Below, one piece after another: positions 25,001-37,780 of a stretch of 64,000 nt of DNA; the first letter of the stretch is position 1, and every line of letters starts with the position of its first letter. Below the pieces are notes generated by a model. That model saw only the letters and a list, made by a program, of their open reading frames with translations. It was not told the origin of the DNA and did no database searches. Location: positions 60,430,023 to 60,494,022 of the forward strand of contig CM060172.1 in NCBI GenBank assembly GCA_030549775.1, in the 5' to 3' direction. This DNA comes from Tamarix chinensis. Lineage: Eukaryota; Streptophyta; Magnoliopsida; Caryophyllales; Tamaricaceae. The translations under genes and the position numbers were made by a program.

Positions 25001-26767
25001 TATTGGCTTGAATTATCCCAAATTTCAAAAATATTAATACCCACCACATCAAAACAAAGTAACACACTCTTTTTGGGAAATGTCATTTTTCATAACAAAA
25101 ATTAGCCATATTAACAAAAAACGTAGAAATTTACCTATAAATTTATATTTAAAAAATAAACTTATTTATTATCGAAATATTCTATTTACATTAATTTACT
25201 ATTCATATTAAATTACTATTTCAAAGGTCAATTCAATGGTCAAGTTCGACCATTGACCTTAAATATCTTAATAAAAGCCTTTAGATATTAAGTTACTACT
25301 TTAACAATAATATGCCATAAGATTAATAATTAACAATAAAGTATTAAATAAACTTCTAAAATCATGAAATAAAATAATAATTATCCTCAGTCAATAATTA
25401 GTATATTAAAGCACCAAAACTTAATTAATAAATTCAAATTATTTGTAGAATTACCATTATGTCCCTAAACCCTGAAAATACTTAAAATATTATACCTCCT
25501 AACATGCAAGGATCTAACATATGAAAAGTTGCATACGATCTATTGAATACACGATAAACATATTATAACACATAGAAACCATAATTCACAACTCTCGTGT
25601 AAATTTCTCATTTTTCTATTAAACATTTTTAAAACTTTAGTAAAACATAACTTTAATTACATAAATTCAACCCAAGACTTTTAATGTATGAAATTACATA
25701 TAAAACCCTAATTAATCTATTGGAATCATTAAAAACTTAGAACAACAACAATAACACATAAATATTCTCAGAAGCTGAAACCACCACAAATATGCTAAAA
25801 TCAACCGTGGTTAGTTCGACAACAACAAAACTCTATCTACTTTTAGTATAGTTATATTTACGTAATTTCATAAGCTCCTAGGTAAGCTCTATATCTTCAT
25901 CCTCCACTAAAAAAACATCACTTTAAAATACTTTAACAGAGTACCTAAATTATATATGAACCAAGCAAAAATATAAAGAATCAAATGACAAAAAATGGAT
26001 GAAGGACGAGACGTTGAAGAAGGCTAGTTGGGAGCTCATAAGGGACAAAAATTAGGCGGGAAAAGTTTTTGGGGTATATTTAGACATTTAGGACATGCAT
26101 AAGGGTCAATTTTGGTGTTCTAACTTTAATTAAGATAATTTACAAAGATAGGAACATGTTTGGTATATTTAGATAGGTTTGTCTATAAAAAGTTGAATTT
26201 TAGGGGTTGGGTATGCATAAAATTGGAAGAATTTATATGAAAATCCTAAAAATAACTATGACTCATTTTTAACTCATATTTCACTCACGTATCCCAAAAT
26301 ATGAGCATTGGTGAAGTTTTGTAAATATGCATTGGGTGAAATGCTCATTTCAATAATTAAAATGCAATTGAGGTTCGAGTGGGCAATGGATCATATTTTC
26401 CCTTGAAATTCTCCATTTAATATTTTAAAAATACCTAGAAGACTGATAAAAAGTAAAAGAATTCTAATACTGTCAAATTAAAATGATCTGAAAGAAATTT
26501 GATAAGCAAAAGTGGCTTGAAAGTCTCACGGGACTCAAAATAGTAAGGAAATGCAAGAAAGTGTGAATAAATTGGTTTAAAAATCTAACCAGGATTTTCT
26601 AAACGTCTAATTGATATAATAAATCATTCAAAATAATAAAAATAATAATTAATTTAGTATTTTTGAAAAATAAAATATAATTACAAGAAGGGTAGTACAT
26701 GAGAGTAACTACTAAACCATACTTAAACCACTTCCATGAAATAAGGATAGTGCATTAAGTTAACTAT
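25001..26767 (+). mobile_element. Distal part of unit I and join to a further decayed unit
   Basis: After the right-hand CATAC of unit C the text resumes unit I. Positions about 25,450-25,620 align by eye with 50,860-51,030 of unit G (TTAC..TATGTCCCTAAACCCT, then AACATGCAAGGATC, then TTGAATACA). A short purine-rich stretch lies at about 25,980-26,080. From about 26,690 the text changes to units of the type GTGCATTAAG..AACTA, which continue beyond unit E at 29,050. The boundary between the two host units was not resolved, and no gene is visible. Confidence 0.45.
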
Positions 26768-29049
26768 TGTAACACTCCAGAATTTACTGCTATTTTTATA
26801 TGTATTTTTTTTTGCAAAAGCTAAATATAAAATAATTGAGTGTTACCACCGTATATAATATGAGTTTAGTTTATCGTATCATTCCTATACCAATTATAAG
26901 GTAAATAATAAAAATAATTTAAATAAGATAACAAGAAATCAAGGGAAGATCCATAAAATAGAGACAAAGGTTTGGAAATAAACTTTGAGTACAAAGCTAA
27001 TAAAACATACAATAAAAGGGAACCTATGGAAGTAATAGTCCATAAGTTATATACTATAATTTCATAAGGTAAAATACTATAATTTTCTTATAAACCCTAG
27101 TTTCACAAGTACATTATAACTTCATCCATTATGATTTTAAAATCACTATAATTAACATGCTAACCTAAAACATTATTAAAAACATCATATCTATAAATTG
27201 TAACTTAACTCCAAATGTTCACACGTAAAATACCAATTTTACTCTTTTGGTTATTATTAACCAAATTAAATCCCTTTTTCCTAACTCATACCTTATGATT
27301 ATACATAATTTATCAAGATAATTCACAAATCATTATCTTCATCTTTCGATCCATATATGATCCCTGCAACACCCAAATTTTTAGATTTGACCAAAAGACA
27401 AAAATGTCATTAGTTCACCTAAATATCTTTAATTTTATTATTTTCATAAATTAAGTCATCCTCATCCAAAATTTAACACATTATATATCATATTTACTAG
27501 AAAAACCTTAAGGAACATAATGATACATTTATTTTATACAAAAACTTACAAGAGGGTAATGTTAACCCTATTACCAAGATTCCCTAAAAAATTACCGAAT
27601 TTTACACACAACACTATTTATATTGTTTTTACCCTTAAGATAAAATTTTAAAAAATTAAATCAATCCACAACATCACAAAAGATATATGATCGAGATATC
27701 CCAAAGGCATAAAACCCCTCAATTTTTGAGATTTTAACATCATACACCAATTACCATACTTAGATAGAATTTAGTCTACTCATCACAAGACTTAAAAACA
27801 TAACATAATATACCGTCATGCTTAAGATTTTATGGAAAAGACTAGCATGATTTCTAGCATAAAATACAAAATTTAAGGAAATCAACACATAAACACAAAA
27901 GGCCATGATCTAGAGATTTATATTCCTTAGCGAAGCTACTCCGGCCTTTTAGCATAAAAATACTCCTAAATTCATTCCTCCACCATTTCATCATCTAAAA
28001 TAATAAAAGAAAAAATTAGGCAAAGAGAAAATCAGGGGTTAAAAGAGAAAAGAAAAGATTAAAAGATGTGAGGATAATTGTTAGAATTTTGAGAATGGAG
28101 GCTTGAGAAAACTTCACCAATCTATAACCTTAACTCTCTTTTGCTTAAAGAAAATCACCAAATAGCTAAACTTAAGATTTTAGAAATAATAAGGTAAAGG
28201 AAAAAATAAGACAAAAATGGAGAATTACCTCGTCACTAAGGAGAAAACACAAGAACAACACAACCAAGAGCAAGTAAAAGAGGAGAGAGGAGATAGCAAA
28301 TTTAAATGTAGAAAAATGGTTAGGTGTAATAATGATTAACCAAGGGTAATAACCCATTATGGTTGTTAACCAAGGTAAGAGAGAGGGAAAAAACTGATGG
28401 GAGGGTTGCTTACTAGTAAGAGGAGTGATGGGAGTGAATTGATATAGGTATAAGATAGTGAAAGATAGTTAGTGGATAGTGATAGAGGTGATTACGACTA
28501 TATTTTTAGTTTAATGTGGAATCTAGTTATGGGATGTGGAGAAATCATATTCTTGAAGCCTCCATGCCCAAGAAAGTCAACCATGATTAAAAATGGTTTA
28601 GGTAAGCTGGAAAGTTAAATAAATGGTTAAAAATGAGATAAAATAAAATAATTCTAAAAAGTCATGAACATTTAGGTAAATGTAAAGGGTTAATTTAAGA
28701 ACCTGCATATATAAACATATCAAACACGGGAATTTATTTGAGTTTAGAAGAAAATTAATAAAATCTAGAATCGTAAAAATAACTCAGTTGTAGTCGATTT
28801 GAAGAGTTTGCAGTTAACCGGCGAAGGGCTTGGATGATGGGGTTTTGGGGCTATTAGCTAGTCCATCAAAGGTAAGGCCCAGTCGACTGGTAGTCCGTTG
28901 AATTAAAAACTAGGGTTTCATATGGTAGAAAGGTAAAAATAATAGTTTGAGAGGTATGTTAAGAGTGTATTCACAAGGTTTAAGGGTTAAATAGGGGATT
29001 GTGAGGCTAATCACCTATAAAACAAGGTTAGAAAAATAGAGGTATTACA
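26768..29049 (+). mobile_element. Unit E: short LTR-like element
   Basis: It starts TGTAACACTCCAGAATTTAC, with a GTGTTACCACCGTA box and CCAATTATAAGG soon after, as in unit H. It ends ATAGAGGTATTACA. The flanks are ACTAT (26,763-26,767) and CATAT (29,050-29,054), which match at only three positions. However, the host phrase AACTAT before the unit and ATCAACCC after it join into the AACTACCAAACC phrase repeated further right, so the insertion reading is favoured. The length is 2,282 bp. A second start-like word, TGCAACACCCAAATTTTTAG, lies at 27,365 without a partner end. No coding frame. Confidence 0.55.
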
Positions 29050-31693
29050 CATATCAACCCACTACCCAAATCGTGCCCACTTATAAAAGAGTAATGTACC
29101 AAGGTAACTATCAAACCATCATATTATTGCTTGCAAATATAAAAAGGGTGGTGCATTAAGACAACTACCAAACCAATTCCAAATAAGACAATGGTAGTCC
29201 ATAGAGGCAACTACCAAACCAAAATATGAAAATCATTCCAAAAACCACCACAGAATAGTTACTTTCATCTCAATTACACGAGGGATACAAGGTAACCCGA
29301 TAACACTTATGCATATCGGTCGTATTGGCGCATAAGGTAACACAATACCCTGAACCTTTGCAACTCATAGACATTTAAAATACTTTGGTCATACTAGCTC
29401 ACCAATGCAACATAATACCCTCCAACCTTAGGCCACATAATTCTTGAGTATTAATAGTCTCTAAAAAATCTCCAGGATTAATTAGAGCATATGTAGGGCC
29501 TTAGTTGTAATGTTAGGGCATCCAATGAAACAATCAAACCAAATTGAGGGCACTCACCTCTTCTCTAAGGTAACTAACCCTAAAAATTAAACCATTTTAA
29601 ATATTGAGATATTTGACTTTATATACTAATATTTTATTGAAATGATATTAAATCGCACACAACACACATATGATAATATATCACACTCAATTATTTGCAT
29701 TTAGTTCTGATTATTCAAAGTCAACCCTAAAGTTAACGGTAAATGCAAAGTCAATGATCATCACAAAATTCAACCTAAAAATAATAAAGGACATTCTTCT
29801 AACACTCAGGCATATTAAGTCATCAATGACCAAAATATTCTTAAAGGTTAATTACTCCATTAATTCTCATTTTTATGCTAAAGGTTAATAAAATTGAATG
29901 AAACTTATTTCATAGTTAAATAGCATCAAAATAAACATTTCAACATGAAAGTTCAATTATGAAAAGTTATAGAAGTAGAAAAATTACAATTTTCCCATAT
30001 TTCATATTTAAGCCCAATTAACACATAAATCCCTCATCATGCATATCTAGCGTAACATATTTTACATGTTTAACTTATACAACATAACTCATACATGTCT
30101 TACATGTTATAAAATTTACAAATTTCATGTAAATTGACAAAAATACTCTTATGACACACAAACCTTAATTCTAGCATTTCTATAACTAGACATGCTCAAA
30201 TTTAAACATATCATATTTCAAACTTTGATAAAACCATGTGAGAAATTCAATGAAAAAATTAAAAATATAAGGGAAGGTCTTGACAAAGACACTAATGATA
30301 TTGTCTAATCCATCTAAATAAGGCACACTTAAGTCTTTGACCATATACAACATTATTCCACCATGTTAGCATACTTATATTAAAATATATAAATTTGCAT
30401 GTCCGTACATATTATTTCATGGTTTGTATATATGGAGAAAATTATAGCATAACATGGTACACACATAATTTCATAAAATCAAAAAGGAGACTAAAAACGC
30501 ACTCTTGCATAAAATAGAAATCCCAACATGTTACTACCATGAACATTCACATATCTAATAAGAGTACGGGGTTGCCCTTCTAGGAAAATCAAGCAAAATA
30601 AATAAACAAAGTAACACCAAATCCCTAGCTTCTAATTCAACATTCTTCTTCAACTTAAAATACAAAAGCCACAATTAGCAGCTAGTAATTATAAAATAAG
30701 AATGGGAACAACAAAAGGGAAAGAATTAATAATAAAGTAAAGTCATATCCTACTATAGGGTAGCACACAATAGGAGGAGATAAGAAGAGAAAACTCTTCA
30801 ACTATTTCCTAATCCTAACACCCTTATACTTAGAGAAAATATAAAAGGGTTAGATACATGATTAAAGGTAGAGAATAATAATGGAAATGATGGAGAAGAG
30901 AAGGGAAATATTTAGTCACCATAAGAAGAATAAGATTACAAGTCTTCAAACACTTATGGAAAATTCAAATAGGAGACAACACAAAGGGAGGAGTTGAGTG
31001 TGTAAATGGGTAAATGAATCACATAATAGATGAGGATGGGAAAATAAGGGATTTGAAAATCTAATTGGGAGAGAAAGGAGGTTTCTTGTGGTGCACTTGG
31101 ATGAAATCATGGAGGTGGAGTGTGTTAGAGAAATGTATTGTGGTGGGTATTAGTAGATAAGGTGTGTAAGTGTACAATCTGATCATGGGGGTAAGGTGCA
31201 TGATAATCAATGTTAAACAAGAATTAGGATGGTCAACAATGATTTTTAGATAATTTATTTGGGTAGAAAATATAATAAATGGATATTAATTGGGGAAACT
31301 ATCAAATAAATTCCAAAAATAAAGAAAAAAGCAGGGGAAAGTGTGATATGAGTTAATGAAGCCAAATATATAAAAATATTGGGTAAAGGAATTGAATTGG
31401 AACCAAATAAATAAATAAATTTCTTAAGGGTTGGTGGATCTCTAAGCTCAAATTGATTGACCAGCGATCCTAAGCGACCAACCTACTTATAAGGGTTTGG
31501 TCAGTCATTTACAGGGCCAAAATATATATTTCTAACCATTTGGAATTTAATTAATCTATTACCTTATTGCCTAATATTATTGCACATGATAATAATATGC
31601 TTGGCATAAAATATACTATAATCATTTACATATAAAGTACCATGATTATTCTTAATATGTTCGCTTAGGATTAATTAAAAATGGGGTATTACA
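29050..31693 (+). mobile_element. Unit J: 3' portion of an LTR-like element with a clear right end
   Basis: Tandem-like phrases GTGCATTAAGACAACTACC occupy 29,080-29,220. The middle (about 29,340-29,560) matches the family text also seen at 340-560. A purine-rich block lies at about 30,690-31,100. The right end reads AAAATGGGGTATTACA at 31,693, followed by CTAGG. I could not find a TG start preceded by CTAGG, so the left boundary is unknown and the unit may be 5'-truncated. No gene is seen. Confidence 0.5.
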
Positions 31694-34361
31694 CTAGGCT
31701 ATAGGCCCTCCTCCATCAAAAACAACATCTGACATCAACATCCTACAACAGAGTGTCATATGCCCATTTGAATAGATAATGAACATAAAATGGCAGTATT
31801 AGTACAATGACATATTGAGTAATATATAGCTACTATGCACACTTACATATGGTTCACATAGAAGCATGGTATGATAACAACATGTCATGTCATGTTAGCA
31901 TCTGCATATAATAATCCCATTGTGCACATAAGGCATCATGTGCAACATAAGCATACAACATAAATTATAACGCATGTAATCTAAATAAAAAGGTACACGT
32001 GTGTTATGTCACTACCATCCAAAATGTAATGTACTAGTAATATATTATATCCAAGGGGACACACATATCCCACAATTTTGGTTAATAGCAATGGTAGTCA
32101 AACAATGTAATCACATTAGGTTATACACACCCACCACTCATGGTTAATAGCCATAGTTGCTCCTCCACCAACATGGGTATCCTAATCGTTAAGTGTATAC
32201 ACCCCCTAGAGGCTCTCATACAATAGCTAATTGAGTAGAAAAGATATCAGACCAACTAGGGTCCATTGTGCCTAGATAAATTGCACAGAGATCAATGTCC
32301 ATAGACTATGTATGAATCCTAGAGACCACTTGTTCGTAATTGCATTTTATATGACTACACCAGACATATCCGAGGAAGTTTCATATGCTAACACTAAATA
32401 TAGCACAACAGCACTAAACTCATATCACATAACACACAAGTATATTGATGACACTAAACGCATACTCTATAAGTGTTTGTAGATAACACTAAACTTATAT
32501 AAAGTGTTTAAAGATAACATTAAATTCATCATAAAATGCACATATCAAAATCTCCAAAATACTTGTTGTTAATCATAAAAACCCACGTAAAGGATAACAT
32601 ATGAAAATATTAGGTATATTTAGTCAAACCACCTTAAAATAAGGTCGATGACCATTTGCAAAAGAAATTACTATTCACACAAAATATTATTCATGATAAA
32701 AAAAATATCATTTTATTCCAATAAACTTAAATTCAAAAATGCCAAAAGTTTATTATTCTAAATTATTATTCACCAGGGAAATACAATGTTCAAGTAAAAG
32801 TTAAAGTCAACAGTTAATAGTCTCACTTTGACTCCTAATATGAACATATTAATCCTTTTAGCCTTTAAATAATAATATTAACTATATTAAGCCATACAAT
32901 ATGATTAATTCCCGCTTATGACATTAGTGGGTGATTAATTCCTAATTAGCATATGAACATGATGAATAATTCAAGAACATTCAAGGTTTAGCATAAACTT
33001 TATCAAACTGTGATATTTTATAAATTATGTCATACTAATGCAAAAGATGACACATTATATATCAATTTGTATCTAAAAATGCCAATGAACAACATGAAAT
33101 GACCGAAGTCATCAAAACCCAACCATATCCCTAGTCATAAAAAACCTTAATATACACATGAACACTTAGAAAATTTATCCACATTACCTAAACATATTCA
33201 AGCTGTAACCTGGATTTAAACATAGTACACATGCTTGAATCATGGCAAGTTATATGTATAATTTTATCTAAAAACTCAAACGATTAAAATGGTATGTTTG
33301 AAATTAATTAAAAAGACCAAGAACCTAAATAATTTTGCAAAAAAAGGCAGTTATGAATAAAAAATGCCAAACATCCCCTAAATATGCCGAAATGTTAATT
33401 TAATCAAGCAAAGCCTAAACATACTCATTTGCTAATATTTCATATAGCAAAATTCATGTAGAAAACCCAACGAATCTATTGGAAGATAAAAGATAACTAA
33501 AATCACCCACATCCTATCATACAACCCTTAGGTCGAGAGATAGATAAAAAGGCCAGGCATGTTTCATCATCAAAATGAGCATATTTTACATTCTAGTATA
33601 AAACACCAAGATATAATGAAAGTAAGCAAGAAATTACCTTGATCATAAACCTCCAAAAAATAAGCACATGTCAGCTAAAAACCATACACTCACCACCACC
33701 CACAAAATCTTCTTGATCACCTTTGAGAAAAATAACAATAAAAGTTAGAAACTCGCTTTATACAAACTAAAACAAGGATAAAAAAATTAGATAAAAGGGA
33801 TGAAATCAAATCTTACATTAAAAAATATGGAGGATGAAAAATAAGTATTTAAAGTCTTGAAACTATAGAGAAAACTTTGCAAAAAGCTAGGGTTTAACTA
33901 ATTTATACTTAAAGAATTATAAAAGGCTTATATCTAAACTTTTTGAAGTTGAAAAAGCTTCAAAAATGGTGGGAGTATCCATGGGAGGCCACAAAATGAA
34001 GAAGGAAATAAGGAGAAGACACACAAGACCAAGGGTGGAGGAGAAGAAGAAAGAAGAGAACATGCTAAGTTAAGTGAATGTAATGATTGGGTGGAAAACT
34101 TAATAACTAAGTCTAGGATATTTTGTGGAAAGATAATGATTGATGAAATGAACGGGTTATTCATGATCAAAGAGGGAAGAAGAAGAGAAACTCATGCCAA
34201 AGGAGAAGAAAAAGACAAGGACTAAACAAAACATGCTATTTGAGATGTAATGATGGCTAATGAATAAGTTTATTATAATTTTATGTCAAGATAAGGATAA
34301 ACGAAGGGAAGGGAAAAGAAAGAGAGGGGAGGCCACTAAATTCAATCCAATCCTGTAAGGC
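31694..34361 (+). mobile_element. Decayed LTR-like sequence hosting units J and F
   Basis: The text begins inside a unit: an ATTGAGTAATAT phrase near 31,824 matches the TACTGAGTAA box of other copies. It goes on to a purine-rich block at about 33,960-34,320. The 78-residue minus-strand frame here is a shadow of that block. It is interrupted at 34,361 by unit F. No start or end of its own was identified, and no gene is visible. Confidence 0.4.
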
Positions 34362-37300
34362 TATAACATCCCAAAATTTTGTAACCATTGTTTTCGGGTG
34401 TTTACCATTTTTTTATTCAAAATTTCCCCATGAACCTTGGCCTACTCATTTTATTAATAACCTTTATGATGTAACCTAAATAAATTTGTAAACATTATTC
34501 CCAATTATTTTTACCTCTTTCCTTGTTGTTAGACCTATTCTAAATCTAATTATTCTTATCCGATATTTTTTTATCTGATACCTTAACCTATCCAAACTAA
34601 ACCTAAAGCGAAAATAAAATCAACCTATTTCTACCCTACCATTTTACCACCCCTATTCTTCTACCCCTTGCGTGCCCCAAATACATCCCTCAAAAACTCT
34701 CCTTATCTCCCTCCCCTTCTCATGCTACTCCTATGCCTCTAGCCTGTCAAACCATCCCTCACCCTCTACTAAACCATACCTCTCTTTCCCGTCTATGCAA
34801 AAATACACACACCCACAACTCTCCACCTTATACTTATATACTCATGCAACCCTCCTCTTATTTGCATACATATATACACAAGCACGTAGTCTCCCTAGCC
34901 TGATCATTTCCACAGTTCCCCAACCCTCGACCACAACCATCAGCATCATCACCTTCGTCCTACGCCTCGTCATTTCTAGCCATGCACACACTCATCCACT
35001 ACTAAAACCTTATTCTTCTTCTTCTTCTTCCATGTGGTCCTCGTCTTTCTTTTTCTTCTCCTTCCTAGTGGCAGATTTTGCTGATCCTTACCTTACCCCC
35101 TTACAACAAAACTCCACATAGAAGCTTCTTGGGTAGCGCCAATTTTTGTTGTGCTACCTCCCCACTTTGGTGACTTCTACCGAAGCTAGCCACCACTCCC
35201 TTTCCACACCACCTACCTCACAACCATAATTCCAACCTAGCTAGCCATCCTCAGCCGTTTTGTGCACCACAATGACCCCTGTACCACCCTTCTCTTGTAA
35301 CACCACAACACCCAACAACCACCATCAAGCCTTCCTCTCCTTCTTCTTCTCTTTGTCTTATTCTCCTCCATTACCCTCATACCTTTTGGCTAGAACCACT
35401 GCACCTCCACCACCCACCTTTGGCACCCTTCCCCGCAACTAAGTTAACCAACCTACACCCTCCATTCGCAACCCCAACCAACCCATCACCACCTTGAAGC
35501 ACCCACTCGTCACTAGCTCATTATCCCGTTGACCAACTGCCAACACCAACTACCCCCGGCCACCACCAACCCACAACTAGCCAACCCTTCTCCCCCCTTT
35601 GTATGCCATTGCAGCATGAGTTATGTTTGGTTTTAACATTATTTTGGTACCTATTATTTATATGTAAGGGTATCTTGGTAATTTTTTAAAAATAAATATT
35701 TTATTAGTTAAGTTATTAATTTGGTATTTTGGTATTATTTTTAAGTACAAAAGTTGATTAGCGGAATCTCATAGTATTTTGTAGGATACTATTATTTTTG
35801 TATTTTTATTGGAATTTAGGTAACTGTTATACTCTACTAAAATGTTAGACGTCACATGATAGCACACTAGGGTCTTTTTGTAGAAACATGTTAAACATGA
35901 TTTGTTAAATTATAATTATATGTTATCTGTTATATTCTAAAAATTTGTAAAAAGAGTATGTTATCATATGTAAAATATTGTAGGAATAAAAGTATGGTAA
36001 AAATGATCTTTCATGATTATATGTGACATGTACATGAAAAAAAATTGGATGAGTATGCTTGTAGCGATTTATGGAATACTAATCGTAGATGTGTGCTCTA
36101 AAGGCAATTTAGTCCTTTTATGTGTATTATGATTTTTACAATGACAATTATGCTTAATTTGTATTATATGTGCTAAGCTTGAGATTATGTGACATTTGAT
36201 GTATTAGATACATATGCTAGGGTTTTATAAGCAAATCCTTGAATAAGGGTACATTAGTCATTTGGCTTATTTGATAATTTATCTACATGATAAATTTGTT
36301 TAATTATTATGTTTCAACCTTTTCATGGAAACTTAATAAATAAAATGGATTTAGTAATTTGAAGAGGATGTTAATGTGGTGATCTTGGCTTCAGGGGCAT
36401 TTTGGTCACTTTTGGCCTAATGCATCCAAAAGTGAATAATCGAACCTAGGATGACCTTAGTATATTTTTATGAGGCTAAAATTGGTAATGATCTTGATTA
36501 TTGTTGTCTCGGAATAATTGAAAATGATTAAAATGGTTAAAGTATGGAAATTATATCTATGTGATTTCGTGGTCACCTTAATAAAAAGTAAAAGACCTCA
36601 AGATCAAGAATGGTGGCTTTTTAGAGGTCGCTACCCTAAAGACATAGTTTAGCCCACGGTTAATTTTGGATTTTTTCTAGTGTACCTTAATATCCCAGCC
36701 ATGCCTTATATCTTACTCTATTATGTTCTGCTGACTAATAGGAGATATGCATACTTATGGGTTATGTGTCTTTGTCGGTAGAGTATTGTGTTACCTTCGT
36801 ATACTAGGGTGACCAAGGTACATTTGCATCCTTGGGTTGGTAGTCGGTAGGATACTATGCTGCCTTAGTGTGCTAGTATGACTGCTTACTTGTGGTTTGA
36901 CAGTAGCCTTAGTGTGGCAATACCCTTTATGCCTACCTGTGGCTTGATAGTAACCTTTGTGTATACATGTGTTTGGTAGCAGCTTTTTGTGCCTACCTGT
37001 GTTTTGATAGCTGCCTTCGTGCCTACCTATGTTGGGATGATTTGTTATTGATCTGTGCTTGTGAACCTACCTATGTTATGAGATTTGTCGGGATTGATGA
37101 TGAGGTATATGACATGGGTTATTGTCTTGACCTTGGGTTGATGTTGTTTCTAATTATATTGCAAAGAATATCTCTTGGATGTTCCATTGGTATGCTTCGG
37201 TTAATTTCAAATAAATTAGTATGATTAGTATATGACCTCGGTGGTATATGGTACAGAATTGATCCTTGTATTTCAATTGATGCATGTATAGCTTTGATAT

Positions 37301-37775
37301 TTTATACCATGTATTATTGTAATGTGTTGCATGTGTTCTATGCTGATTTTTTATTTTGGTTTAGTATAAAGGGTTGTTGGGCATTGATTTTTGTAGGTCA
37401 GCTTCTGAATTCGGTCGAAAGCTGGTAATTTGGTTTGCGAGTCTATGGCTATCCGGTATCTTTTGGTATATTAATTTCGGTTGTACGTAGATACTCATAT
37501 CCTTTTGTATTATCTCTCATTGAGTTTTGTAAATCTTTGTCGTTGCTTTTATATAGGACAATACTTATCTTTTGTCTCCTCTATTATGTTTCTTGTAATC
37601 ATGTATTAAATCTCAGCGCAGTATTGATTTTAGTCTTAACACTCGATGTGAGAATGGTAAGGGTAGCTGGAATTATACCAAGTATAGCCATAACACCTTT
37701 CGTTTTTATTGTTTTAGCTTTTGCGTTTAACTTTGTAAATGAATTTTTTCGGTTTGTAACAACCGGAGTGTTACA
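34362..37775 (-). mobile_element. Unit F: LTR-like non-coding element
   Basis: The left end is TATAACATCCCAAAATTTTG and the right end complement is TGTAACACTCCGGTTGTTAC. The flanks are AAGGC (34,357-34,361) and AAGCC (37,776-37,780), four matches of five, as expected of a decayed duplication. Minus-strand reading is set by the CTCGAGGTC-type box (complement of 36,590-36,650, with TAAAGAGCCACCATTC-type text) and by the pyrimidine-rich block at 34,620-35,600. It is 3,414 bp long. A 149-residue Ser/Pro/Thr-rich frame in the pyrimidine-rich block has no domain and is not called. Confidence 0.65.
36880..37080. repeat. Short minisatellite in unit F
   Basis: Four to five degenerate units alternate a (T/G)TTTGATAGCAGCCTT-like phrase with a TGTGCCTACCTGTG-like phrase. 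It is a diverged relative of the array in unit A at 11,100-11,420. Confidence 0.5.
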
Positions 37776-37780
37776 AAGCC

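Noticed and set aside
27365..27384. A further unit start (TGCAACACCCAAATTTTTAG)
   Set aside because: No matching end with the flank ATCCC was found; it may be chance similarity or a truncated copy.
34672..35121. 149-codon Ser/Pro/Thr-rich frame
   Set aside because: It lies in the pyrimidine-rich block of unit F; composition alone opens it, and homologous blocks in other units do not keep the frame.
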